Positions 22,548 through 29,112 of a stretch of DNA of 29,112 nt are shown here, one piece after another. The DNA lies in the NCBI GenBank assembly GCA_027624995.1, contig JAQBTI010000003.1, positions 1-29,112 of the forward strand, given 5' to 3'. The stretch is from Chloroflexota bacterium. Lineage in GTDB: Bacteria; Chloroflexota; Dehalococcoidia; Lucifugimonadales; CATQGZ01. Position 1 is the first letter of the stretch. The number at the start of each line of letters is the position of its first letter. The position numbers were made by a program, and so were the translations under genes. Below the pieces are notes generated by a model. That model saw only the letters and a list, made by a program, of their open reading frames with translations. It made no database searches and had not been told where the DNA came from.

Positions 22548-24770
22548 CTACCTGCCGCCAAAGACCTCACCCACCACTCGCTCAAGTTCCTGCTTTTTAG
22601 GACTGCCCTGCACAGACCGGACCGCCGCTTCTAGAGTCGCCTTGTATGCGGTCACGAAGTCAGACGGTACATCTCCTCGCTCCGCCAGCATCCTGTATTT
22701 ACGTACAACCCCCGCAATATTCGTTACGAGCCAGTCCGACCCCTCCTCCTTGGCGAGGGCTTCCAAGAAACGGCGGTCATTTTCCAGGGCGATAGGTAGT
22801 CCTGGGACCTGTGCGAGCCTCTGGGAATCGTAGGCGAAGTGGGCCAGCGCCTCGGTTACGAGACCGTCCTCGCCCTGCTCGTCGAGCCGGCCAACGATAT
22901 CAGCGGCGAGGTCTGGATAGGCATGCACCAGCCTGTACACGAATCGGGCCGGCGGAAACGTCACCTCGTCGCTCTTCTTCACCAGGCCCGCCGCGAGTTC
23001 GGGGTCGCTCGCCAGCATCGCGACGGCAGCCTCCGGGAAGCGGAGTATGTAGCCCTCCATGGGAAAACGAGACCGGTCCGCCACCTGCAGCGCCACCCGC
23101 GGATCGAAGCTGGTGCGGAGGGCAATTACACGGTAGAGGGCGTCAAGGAACGGCTCGTCGATACGAAAGTTTCCAGACGTATGCTCCACCAGGATGTCGA
23201 TGCCGTCGACCAATTCGTCTGGTGTGGCCGTCTCTGTGATTCCGAGGACCTCAAGCAGCCTCTCGGGGTCCAATAGCGAGCGCAGGGCTGCCGGGACGGC
23301 CTCCAGAAGCCGGATGGTTGTCGGGCCGTCGAGGGCGGCCACGACCCGCTCAGCAGTCTCTCGGTCGGCGTCCTTCAGAAGCCCGAAAAAGAGATCGAGG
23401 TCACGGCTATTCTCGAAATCCTGGGTCTCAAGGAAGCTGGCCAGGGTGGCCGTTCCACTTTGTTCGTCATCACCACCCGCTCTGATCACGCTTTCGACGA
23501 CCGGCGCAAGCCTCGCAAGCCGTTCGACAAAGGCGACGGTGCCCCTAAGCGTCGGCACGTCTGGAAACTTCGGGTCCGCCGCGAAGTATTCGAGCAGAGT
23601 GCCGTTCTCCAGGACAGGAAGGAAGTGGACCGCAAGCGCCTGATCTTCGAGCGCTTGAGAAACGCGGCCGGCCTGTTCCGCGGGCTCTAGGCCATCCAGC
23701 GCTCCGACGACCGCCAACGTATCGGCGATCTCGTCGGCGGCAGATGTGCCGAGGGAGGCGAGGAAGCCGTGATGACTCCCGTTTAGGCGGCGCATGTCGT
23801 GCAGGTACCCCCGCCAGAAGTCGAAGTTCTCCCGATTGTCCGGGTCGCCGATGAGGAGCTCAAACTGTTCGGTGAAGTCCTGAAGGCGCTGTCGCTCTTC
23901 GGAGCGCAGCAAGTCGGCAACAAGTGGCGTGACCGTCGGCGAATCGGTCTGCGGGAGAGACTCGTATGGCCGAAGGTCTAGATGCTGAAATCCCAGGTAC
24001 TGGTTGGCCAGACCGACTTGGTCTCCCTCCAGACCCTTGAACCAGGCAACCGCCTCATACCATGTACGCCAAGGACCCGGCTGGAGGAATCGGGCCCAGT
24101 ACTTGCGCAGGATGGGCGGGACCAGGTCGAGATCTCCTCCGACTATTGAGACGATATCGGCCTCGACCATGTGCACCAGGCCGTCCAGATTGTCCTCGGA
24201 CAGCTCAGGCAGGTTGCGGAGCCGCGAGCGGAACGGCTCATACGGCCCCGGCGGCTGCTTCATGAACTGCAGTACGTCAGCGTGGTAGCGCTTTAGGGCA
24301 GGCGACAGGTCTTCGCCCGCCGGCGTCTCCCAGGTCAGCTCCGGCACCCCTGCAATTGGAAAGGCCCCCCAGTAGGCGTGGCCCAGTTCGTGCATTATGG
24401 TGGCTGGCTTGGCCTCGCCGACGCCGGTCCAGCTATCGTAGCCGTAGCTTCCGAAGAAGCCCGGCTCTCCTCGTATCTGGCGCACGTCCAGCCGGACGAG
24501 GAGATCGCGGCCCTCGGCGGATATGTCGTACAGCTCCGCGACGGCCCGAAGGCGGTCGGCGACCCAGGTCTCAGCAAGGGATTGGGGCTCTACGACCGTA
24601 CCCCCGTCGGACGCAACAGTCGCGGTCAAAAAGGGCGCGGGTGCGAGAACGACCTCGCGAGGCTGCTCCGGGTCGCCGCAGGCTGCGATGACCACTGCCA
24701 GAGCCGAAAGCAACATCGGGATGACCAAAACGAGCTGAACGTTGGGGCGCGGGCCCGAAATAGGTTTCAT
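22548..24770 (-). CDS. Large putative lipoprotein with HExxH zinc-protease motif, family not recognised
   Basis: A 740-residue protein. The N-terminus has a lipoprotein signal peptide: a polar stretch with Lys and Arg, hydrophobic VQLVLVIPMLLSALAVV, and lipobox IAAC with Cys 31. It is therefore exported and lipid-anchored. IMHELGHAYWG places an HELGH zinc motif at 127-131, preceded by FGSYGYDSWTGVGEAKP. A third ligand is not certain; E in WYEAVAWF is one candidate. The remaining 500 or so residues are leucine-, glutamate- and aspartate-rich and look all-helical, like a repeat scaffold, with no motif I recognise. ATG 24770 is chosen because it places the signal peptide at the N-terminus; the frame extends to 24950 without support. 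The ribosome binding site is weak. It is probably a surface or periplasm-facing metallopeptidase; the substrate is unknown. Confidence 0.7.
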   Translation of the reverse strand: MKPISGPRPNVQLVLVIPMLLSALAVVIAACGDPEQPREVVLAPAPFLTATVASDGGTVVEPQSLAETWVADRLRAVAELYDISAEGRDLLVRLDVRQIRGEPGFFGSYGYDSWTGVGEAKPATIMHELGHAYWGAFPIAGVPELTWETPAGEDLSPALKRYHADVLQFMKQPPGPYEPFRSRLRNLPELSEDNLDGLVHMVEADIVSIVGGDLDLVPPILRKYWARFLQPGPWRTWYEAVAWFKGLEGDQVGLANQYLGFQHLDLRPYESLPQTDSPTVTPLVADLLRSEERQRLQDFTEQFELLIGDPDNRENFDFWRGYLHDMRRLNGSHHGFLASLGTSAADEIADTLAVVGALDGLEPAEQAGRVSQALEDQALAVHFLPVLENGTLLEYFAADPKFPDVPTLRGTVAFVERLARLAPVVESVIRAGGDDEQSGTATLASFLETQDFENSRDLDLFFGLLKDADRETAERVVAALDGPTTIRLLEAVPAALRSLLDPERLLEVLGITETATPDELVDGIDILVEHTSGNFRIDEPFLDALYRVIALRTSFDPRVALQVADRSRFPMEGYILRFPEAAVAMLASDPELAAGLVKKSDEVTFPPARFVYRLVHAYPDLAADIVGRLDEQGEDGLVTEALAHFAYDSQRLAQVPGLPIALENDRRFLEALAKEEGSDWLVTNIAGVVRKYRMLAERGDVPSDFVTAYKATLEAAVRSVQGSPKKQELERVVGEVFGGR

Positions 24771-24907
24771 GCTGTGTCGGCTGGCGGGTGGTGTCAACCC
24801 ATCGCAGCCCGTTCCCAACGGGAGCAGACCCCGTATCTGCCCTCTCGCTGCTTTCGTGGGCCGAAGTTGAGACGCCCCTGCGAGGAAGGGTAGCCAGTCA
24901 CGGGAAG

Positions 24908-25918
24908 CTAAGACTTGGTCAGCCTGACGAAGCGCCCGCCGATGAGCCACTCGGCTACGTATATGTTGCCGTTGGCGTCCACCGCCATCCCGTGCGGGCT
25001 GTTGAACTTCCCGGGCTCCAGCAGGCTGGTGGCGACACTGTTGCCGTTCTCGTCCAGGTTGTTGGGCCAGCCCGGAACGTCTGACACCTGCTCGTTGTCG
25101 CCCAGGTAGGCAACGGGCCTGTCCTTCAGATCCACGATGGTCAGCCTTGCCTTGAGCTCGGCGATTATCATCAGGTCGCCGTTGGTCGCGAAGCCGCTGG
25201 GGCTGGTCAGGAAGTCGGACCCAAAGCCGCGCTTGAACTTCCCTTCGAGGTCGTAGACCTGCACCCTACCGTTGGCCCTGTCGGCGATGTACAGCTCGTG
25301 GTCACTCTTGCGTGTGTCGACGAAGATCGCGTGAGGGCAGTCGAATGCCCCGACAGTCCCCTCTTCGCCGTTGATGCTGGAGATGTATCCGCCGCGCTTG
25401 TCGTAGCGGTGAACGTAGTTCTGCGCGTAGCCGTCGGCGACCCAGATGTCGCCGTTGCCGCCGTTACGCTCCTCGTTGACCGCGACCCATGTCGGCATGT
25501 AGTCGCCCTCTCTATAGACGGGGAGGCCCGGTGTGTCCAGCCGCATCACTCTGTCGCCGGTCAGCGTCGTCTTGACCACTTGGCCAGTGACCACGCCATC
25601 GCCCGGAGGGTATTCGTAGCCGGTATCCGGGGTCCGCTTACGGCCGTTGTCGGCGATCCACAGGTACTCGGTGTCGCCCTCTTTGACCAGCGTGATCCCG
25701 TGGGCCTCGCTCAGACCAAGCTCCCACGTCCGCTCGACCGTGCCGTCAGGATCGAACTCCAACATCGTGAGGTCGCCCTGGTGCAGGGTGATTATCTTGC
25801 CCGCTTCGGTCACGACGACGCCGTGGTGTGACCAGCCCGCGGTCGCGCTGTCCGGATTTGGCATCGTCGCCCACGTCTCGTTCCAGTCGTAGGTGTGTTC
25901 TCCGGCCCCGATTCGCAT
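24908..25918 (-). CDS. NHL-repeat beta-propeller protein, peptidyl-alpha-hydroxyglycine alpha-amidating lyase-like
   Basis: A 336-residue protein made of NHL-type blades. Repeated blade signatures are AHGITLV...LWIADNG, IWVADGYAQNYVHRYD, CPHAIFVD...ELYIADRANGRVQVYD, and SPHGMAVDANGNIYVAEW. The histidines after each 'P/A-H' and the WVADGYAQN and ADRANGRVQVYD strings closely resemble PAL (peptidylglycine amidating lyase) propellers, where such His residues bind zinc. No signal peptide is present, so it is cytoplasmic as predicted. The start has AGGAG 7 nt upstream. PAL itself makes C-terminal peptide amides in animals; bacterial homologues are mostly uncharacterised, so a hydroxyglycine-lyase role is only possible. 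A promoter candidate lies at 25962-25990. Confidence 0.85.
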   Translation of the reverse strand: MRIGAGEHTYDWNETWATMPNPDSATAGWSHHGVVVTEAGKIITLHQGDLTMLEFDPDGTVERTWELGLSEAHGITLVKEGDTEYLWIADNGRKRTPDTGYEYPPGDGVVTGQVVKTTLTGDRVMRLDTPGLPVYREGDYMPTWVAVNEERNGGNGDIWVADGYAQNYVHRYDKRGGYISSINGEEGTVGAFDCPHAIFVDTRKSDHELYIADRANGRVQVYDLEGKFKRGFGSDFLTSPSGFATNGDLMIIAELKARLTIVDLKDRPVAYLGDNEQVSDVPGWPNNLDENGNSVATSLLEPGKFNSPHGMAVDANGNIYVAEWLIGGRFVRLTKS

Positions 25919-25961
25919 GTGAGGACTCCTGGATTTTCAAAGGTGCTCCGGTGAGAGCCCC

Positions 25962-25990
25962 ACGATAGCTGCGGCCTTGGACTGTGTCAA
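25962..25990 (-). promoter_or_regulatory. Sigma70-type promoter for the PAL-like gene
   Basis: On the minus strand a perfect -35 TTGACA (25985-25990) is spaced 17 bp from TATCGT (25962-25967). Transcription would begin about 40 nt before the start codon at 25918. Confidence 0.58.
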
Positions 25991-26023
25991 TCGACCGCCT
26001 TCCATGGAGGCATGGAGCCGGGG

Positions 26024-26037
26024 CTCGCGCGCGCGAG
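26024..26037. promoter_or_regulatory. 14-bp perfect palindrome, possible operator
   Basis: CTCGCGCGCGCGAG is fully self-complementary. It lies 34 bp upstream of the -35 of the minus-strand promoter and 5 bp before the phased TGTCTC boxes. Short CG-alternating palindromes can arise by chance in GC-rich DNA. Confidence 0.3.
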
Positions 26038-26041
26038 GGAG

Positions 26042-26067
26042 TGTCTCAGTCTGTCTCTTTTTGTCTC
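26042..26067 (+). promoter_or_regulatory. Three TGTCTC boxes at exact 10-bp spacing
   Basis: TGTCTC occurs at 26042-26047, 26052-26057 and 26062-26067, so equivalent bases fall on the same face of the helix. Two copies are followed by A and one by T. Spacing sequence differs, so the pattern is not a simple tandem duplication. It could be a regulator-binding array. Confidence 0.35.
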
Positions 26068-26216
26068 ATGGGCTATCTGGAGGCCTCGGCCGGTGGGACA
26101 TGTCCGTGACGGCTTCCGGAGGTGGTAGGACGTTCATTAGAGCAAGAGTATAACAGAACGGGAGTTCTCGTCTAGCGGTGTTCGTGAAATAGGTAGGGTC
26201 TCTTTATTGTCGCCGT

Positions 26217-26286
26217 GGAGGTCCTTCGACGGGCTCAGGACGAACGGACAGAAGGGCCTGCGTACGGTGGTGAGCCTGTCGAGCCA
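26217..26286. repeat. Dispersed inverted repeat, CCTTCGACGGGCTCAGGACG type
   Basis: The left arm CTTCGACGGGCTCAGG (26224-26239) and the right arm TGAGCCTGTCGAG (26271-26283) are inverted copies differing at one position over the core. This is the well-known CTTCGACAAGCTCAGGACGA / GTGAGCCTGTCGAACC element seen across many bacterial phyla. The minus-strand reading gives the artefact peptide PFVLSPSKDLHG. Confidence 0.72.
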
Positions 26287-26410
26287 CGGCCGATCCCCGC
26301 GAAGCCATGACAACCGAATGGACCCTGGCGAACTAGGCGGGTGACGGGGACAGGTAACGGGAACTCTCGGGCACCGAGCTAGGTTCCTGGCTATGCGAAA
26401 GTGATCCATG

Positions 26411-26439
26411 TTGACCTCACCTATAGCCCGGCCTAGAAT
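26411..26439 (+). promoter_or_regulatory. Sigma70-type promoter for the FAD-GcvT gene
   Basis: TTGACC at 26411-26416 and TAGAAT at 26434-26439 are spaced by 17 bp. The predicted start near 26446 leaves a 20-nt leader with AGGAGG just before the ATG at 26468. Confidence 0.62.
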
Positions 26440-26467
26440 CCCCCCAAGTCAGCGTTAGGAGGAAGAG

Positions 26468-28924
26468 ATGGCGGAGCAGCTACCGGACCGGGCCCGCGTG
26501 GTCGTCATAGGAGCCGGCATCGTCGGCGCCAGTGTCGCCTACCACCTCACCAAGCTGGGCATTGAAGACCTGGTACTGCTGGAGCGCAGCACCTTGGCCA
26601 GCGGCACCACCGGCCACGGGGCGGGCCTGGTGACTCAGCTCCGCCACTCCCGGTCGCTGACCGACATCTCGCGGCAGGGTGTCGAGCTGTACTCGCGGCT
26701 GGAGGCCGAGACGGGGCAAGACCCTGGCTTCAGACGGACCGGCAGTATCACCGTCGCGCGCACGCAAGGGCGGCTGGACGAGCTCAAGCGCCTGACGTCG
26801 ATGGCAAGGAGCTTCGGGGTGGAGATGCATACCATCAGTCCGCGAGAGGCGGGGGAAATGTGGCCCCTAATGCGCACCGACGATGTCGTGGGCGCGGTCC
26901 ACATTCCCGACGATGGCCAGACGGTGCCGGACAGCACCACCATGGCGATGGTCATGGGGGCCCGCAGCCGAGGGGCGACCGTCGTCGAGAATACCAGGGT
27001 CACCGGAATCAGCCGGCGGTCTGGGGCCGTGTCCGGCGTGTCTACCAGCCGTGGGGAGATCGAGTGCGAGATCATCGTGAATTGTGCGGGGATGTGGGCG
27101 CGAGAGATCGGCCTGATGTGCGGCGTGAGCATCCCTCTGCACGCGGCCGATCACGCCTACCTTGTCACCAAGCCCATGGATGGCGTGGCGCCCGACATGC
27201 CGTCGTTGCGCGACCCCGACGGGTACATTTACTTCAGGCGGGACATCGAAGACCAGGGCGGACTGCTCATGGGGGGATTCGAGCCCGTGGCGAAGCCTTG
27301 GGGCATGGACGGCATCCCGGACGACTTCGCGAATGGCATGTTGAAGCGCGACTGGAGCCCCTACATGATCTTTCTGGAGAAGGCCGTCGAGCGAGTCCCG
27401 GCCATGGAAGATGTCGAGATCATCCGGTTCCTTGTGGGGCCTGAGAGCTTCACGCCGGACAACCACTACATCTTGGGAGAGGCGCCCGAGCTGCGGAATT
27501 TCTTCGTGGCGGCAGGCCTGAACTCGAGCGGCATCGCCTCGGCAGCGGGCACCGGCAAGGCCCTGGCAGAGTGGATCGTCGAGGGCGAGCCCACACAGGA
27601 CCTGACCGAGGTGGACATCAGGCGCTTTCACCCCTTCCAGAACAACTCGACATACCTGTACGACCGGACCGTCGAAGGCCTGGGACTCCTGTACGGCATG
27701 CACTGGCCCGAGCGTCAGCCGCAGAGCGCGCGAGGGGCCAGACGGTCGGCGCTCCACGACCATTTGGCGGCCCAGGGGGCCTGTTTTGCCACCGCCGCCG
27801 GATGGGAGCGGCCTAGCTGGTACGCCCCCGAGGGCGTCGAGCCAAAGGACGAGCACTCTTTCGGACGGCAGAACTGGTTCCCGTACACGGCGGAGGAGCA
27901 CCGAGCCGTGAGGGAGACGGTCGGGCTCTTCGACCAGTCGTCGTTCGCCAAGTTTCTGCTGCAGGGTCGGGACGCGGAGTCCGTGCTCCAGCGGCTATGC
28001 GCAAACGACGTCGGCGTTGAGCCGGGTACGGTGGTCTATACGGCCATGCTCAACAGCCGTGGAGGGATCGAGTCGGACCTTACGATCACGCGGACGGCCG
28101 AAGACGCGTACCTGATCGTCACCGGCGGGGCGACCGCGACACGGACTCTGGACTGGATTCGGCGCAACACACCCGACGATGCCCACGCCTTCCTGACCGA
28201 CGTTAGCTCCGGCTACGGCGTGCTCGGACTGATGGGCCCTCGCTCGCGCGAACTGCTGGCGCAGGTGACCGGCTCGGACGTCTCCAACGCGGCGTTCCCG
28301 TTCCTGGCGTCGCGAGAGATAGAGATCGGCTACGCGACCGTTCGCGCCACTCGCATCACCTACGTCGGCGAGCTGGGCTGGGAGCTTTACGTCCCGACCG
28401 AGTTTCTCGTAAACGTCTACGAGGCGATCCTGGCGGCAGGCGAAGGCTTCGGGCTGCGCCACGCCGGCTACCGGGCCATGGACTCGCTGCGCATCGAGAA
28501 GGGCTACCGAGCCTGGGGGCTGGACATCACCGACCAGGAGACGCCCCTGGAAGCGGGGCTGGGCTTTGCGGTGGCATTCGACAAGGGTGTCGACTTCATC
28601 GGCAGGGACGCGCTCATGCGGCAGCGTGAGGGCGGACTGGACCAGCGCTTGGTCGTGTTTACTCTGGACGACCCGGAGCCGTACATACTGGGCAACGAGC
28701 CCATCTTCCGCGACGGCGCGCTGGTCGGCCGCATCACCTCGGGGCATTTCGGACACACGATCGGCCGCTCGGTCGGGCTGGGCTACATCGAGCGCGAGGG
28801 CGGAGTGGACGCCGAGTTTATCCGTTCGGGCTCGTACGAGCTGGAGCTGTCAACAGTGCGCTTCCCCGCCTCGGCAAGCCTGAGGCCTCCCTACGATCCT
28901 AAGAGCGAGCGGGTGCGGGGGTAG
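26468..28924 (+). CDS. FAD-dependent oxidoreductase fused to GcvT-like aminomethyltransferase domain (sarcosine/dimethylglycine dehydrogenase-like)
   Basis: An 818-residue two-part enzyme of the sarcosine/dimethylglycine dehydrogenase family, which oxidises N-methyl groups and can pass the one-carbon unit to tetrahydrofolate. Residues about 9-400 are a DAO-type FAD domain with VIGAGIVGAS at 13-22 and ASGTTGHGAGL at 44-54; His 50 aligns with the histidine that binds FAD covalently in the family (WHAAGL). FFVAAGLNSSGIASAAGTGK near 340-360 closes the FAD site. Residues about 430-818 are GcvT-like: LFDQSSFAKFLLQG, LMGPRSRELL, YVGELGWELYVP and DITDQETPLEAGLGF. AGGAGG precedes the ATG. It is monocistronic here; the substrate (sarcosine, dimethylglycine or another N-methyl amine) is not resolved. 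Confidence 0.9.
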   Translation: MAEQLPDRARVVVIGAGIVGASVAYHLTKLGIEDLVLLERSTLASGTTGHGAGLVTQLRHSRSLTDISRQGVELYSRLEAETGQDPGFRRTGSITVARTQGRLDELKRLTSMARSFGVEMHTISPREAGEMWPLMRTDDVVGAVHIPDDGQTVPDSTTMAMVMGARSRGATVVENTRVTGISRRSGAVSGVSTSRGEIECEIIVNCAGMWAREIGLMCGVSIPLHAADHAYLVTKPMDGVAPDMPSLRDPDGYIYFRRDIEDQGGLLMGGFEPVAKPWGMDGIPDDFANGMLKRDWSPYMIFLEKAVERVPAMEDVEIIRFLVGPESFTPDNHYILGEAPELRNFFVAAGLNSSGIASAAGTGKALAEWIVEGEPTQDLTEVDIRRFHPFQNNSTYLYDRTVEGLGLLYGMHWPERQPQSARGARRSALHDHLAAQGACFATAAGWERPSWYAPEGVEPKDEHSFGRQNWFPYTAEEHRAVRETVGLFDQSSFAKFLLQGRDAESVLQRLCANDVGVEPGTVVYTAMLNSRGGIESDLTITRTAEDAYLIVTGGATATRTLDWIRRNTPDDAHAFLTDVSSGYGVLGLMGPRSRELLAQVTGSDVSNAAFPFLASREIEIGYATVRATRITYVGELGWELYVPTEFLVNVYEAILAAGEGFGLRHAGYRAMDSLRIEKGYRAWGLDITDQETPLEAGLGFAVAFDKGVDFIGRDALMRQREGGLDQRLVVFTLDDPEPYILGNEPIFRDGALVGRITSGHFGHTIGRSVGLGYIEREGGVDAEFIRSGSYELELSTVRFPASASLRPPYDPKSERVRG

Positions 28925-29112
28925 GAGGGATAGAAAACGGTAATGAGCGTACGGCCCGGCAGATCTCAGAAGTCCGGAGTGAGTGAGACGCCTGCGATAA
29001 TCGGCACGCCGTTGGCACCGCCTATTAGAACTTTGCTACGCATTTCGAGGTACCCTCAAAAAGTGTGTAAATAATCAGGCGGTGTAACCTACCTCTGAGC
29101 AAACGGGCTCGA
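28925..29112. other. Non-coding right edge of window
   Basis: No terminator-like hairpin with a T-run was seen after the FAD-GcvT gene. The only candidate element is the short minus-strand frame at 28966-29043, listed separately. Confidence 0.4.
28966..29043 (-). CDS. Possible 25-residue small ORF
   Basis: An ATG at 29043 on the minus strand opens 25 codons ending with TGA. The peptide begins MRSKVLIGGANGVPIIAG and ends TPDF. GAGGG lies 9 nt upstream of the ATG, and the upstream A/T-rich stretch could hold a promoter. The glycine-rich pattern resembles the first strand and loop of a larger enzyme, so it may be a real small protein, a gene fragment or chance. It is not recognised, and support is weak. 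Confidence 0.2.
   Translation of the reverse strand: MRSKVLIGGANGVPIIAGVSLTPDF

Larger units (their letters stand above)
25919..26467. other. 549-bp divergent intergenic region
   Basis: The longest non-coding stretch in the window lies between the minus-strand PAL-like gene and the plus-strand FAD-GcvT gene. It holds one promoter candidate for each direction, a 14-bp perfect palindrome, three TGTCTC boxes with 10-bp phasing, and a dispersed repeat, all listed separately. A 90-codon minus-strand frame at 26137-26409 crosses the repeat and is not considered a gene. Confidence 0.6.

Noticed and set aside
22537..22559. GGCGGC...GCCGCC hairpin between purN and the lipoprotein gene as a terminator
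   Set aside because: The stem is only 6 bp with an 11-nt loop, has no T-run, and overlaps the last codons of the lipoprotein gene; chance is likely in GC-rich DNA.
24771..24950. N-terminal extension of the HELGH lipoprotein
   Set aside because: It would bury the lipoprotein signal peptide about 60 residues inside the protein.
26042..26067. CRISPR or iteron replication-origin array from the TGTCTC boxes
   Set aside because: Repeats are only 6 bp, three copies, with no spacers of CRISPR length and no replication initiator or partition genes nearby.
26137..26409. 90-codon minus-strand ORF in the large intergenic region
   Set aside because: It spans a dispersed palindromic repeat, contains the repeat-derived peptide PFVLSPSKDLHG, and has no recognisable domain.
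26867..27901. 344-codon minus-strand ORF
   Set aside because: Antisense shadow of the FAD-GcvT gene, which is fully supported by motifs along its length.
1..29112. Mobile island or defence system
   Set aside because: No transposase, integrase, recombinase, phage, toxin-antitoxin or nuclease/effector genes were seen; most genes are metabolic or housekeeping.

Overview
The window looks like chromosomal DNA from a free-living, GC-rich, aerobic bacterium. The content (class V aminotransferase, branched-chain keto-acid dehydrogenase, fused sarcosine/dimethylglycine dehydrogenase-like protein, tandem D-threonine-aldolase-like genes, M19 dipeptidase, CocE-type hydrolase) and the many short dispersed intergenic repeats would suit a marine Chloroflexota (SAR202/Dehalococcoidia-like) genome. 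That placement is inference: there is no rRNA or other decisive marker here. I saw no tRNA, rRNA, CRISPR array, transposase, integrase or phage gene.

Layout. (1) 214-6681, minus strand: a tight five-gene unit read leftward, MFS exporter > CocE/NonD hydrolase > M19 dipeptidase > two tandem D-threonine-aldolase-like proteins. (2) 6864-7955: a class V aminotransferase, convergent with ftsH (8105-9949, minus). (3) 10112-13267, plus: a second unit of thiosulfate sulfurtransferase, a receiver-truncated winged-helix regulator, a membrane-anchored diheme cytochrome c and a class IV (branched-chain type) aminotransferase, with a good sigma70-type promoter at 10051-10079. It converges on an SDR oxidoreductase (13372-14151, minus). 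(4) 14326-18432, plus: branched-chain 2-oxoacid dehydrogenase E1alpha, E1beta and E2 followed by lipB, whose product starts lipoylation of E2; a near-consensus promoter lies at 14261-14290. (5) 18544-22536, plus: tig-clpP-clpX, the classic chaperone/protease cluster, then purN. (6) 22548-25918, minus: a large lipoprotein of unrecognised family with an HELGH zinc motif, and a PAL-like NHL propeller. (7) 26468-28924, plus: an FAD oxidoreductase fused to a GcvT-like folate domain.

How the genes fit together. The class IV aminotransferase, E1alpha/E1beta/E2 and LipB form a branched-chain amino-acid to acyl-CoA route (E3 is not in the window). The leftmost operon reads as peptide/amide scavenging, possibly of D-residue-containing compounds, but three of its enzymes lack residues normally used for metal or cofactor binding, so it deserves biochemical attention.

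The most unusual signals are: (a) at least six different families of short palindromic dispersed repeats, one in each of six intergenic gaps, some creating false N-termini or false ORFs; (b) a D-threonine-aldolase-like paralog with glycine where the PLP lysine should be, beside a lysine-bearing sibling; (c) an M19 dipeptidase without its HxD motif; (d) an E1beta gene whose conserved N-terminus lies upstream of its only canonical start and would begin at AUC behind a good ribosome binding site; (e) a response regulator with a gutted receiver, directly abutting a cytochrome gene; (f) three TGTCTC boxes phased at exactly 10 bp beside a 14-bp palindrome in the longest intergenic region.
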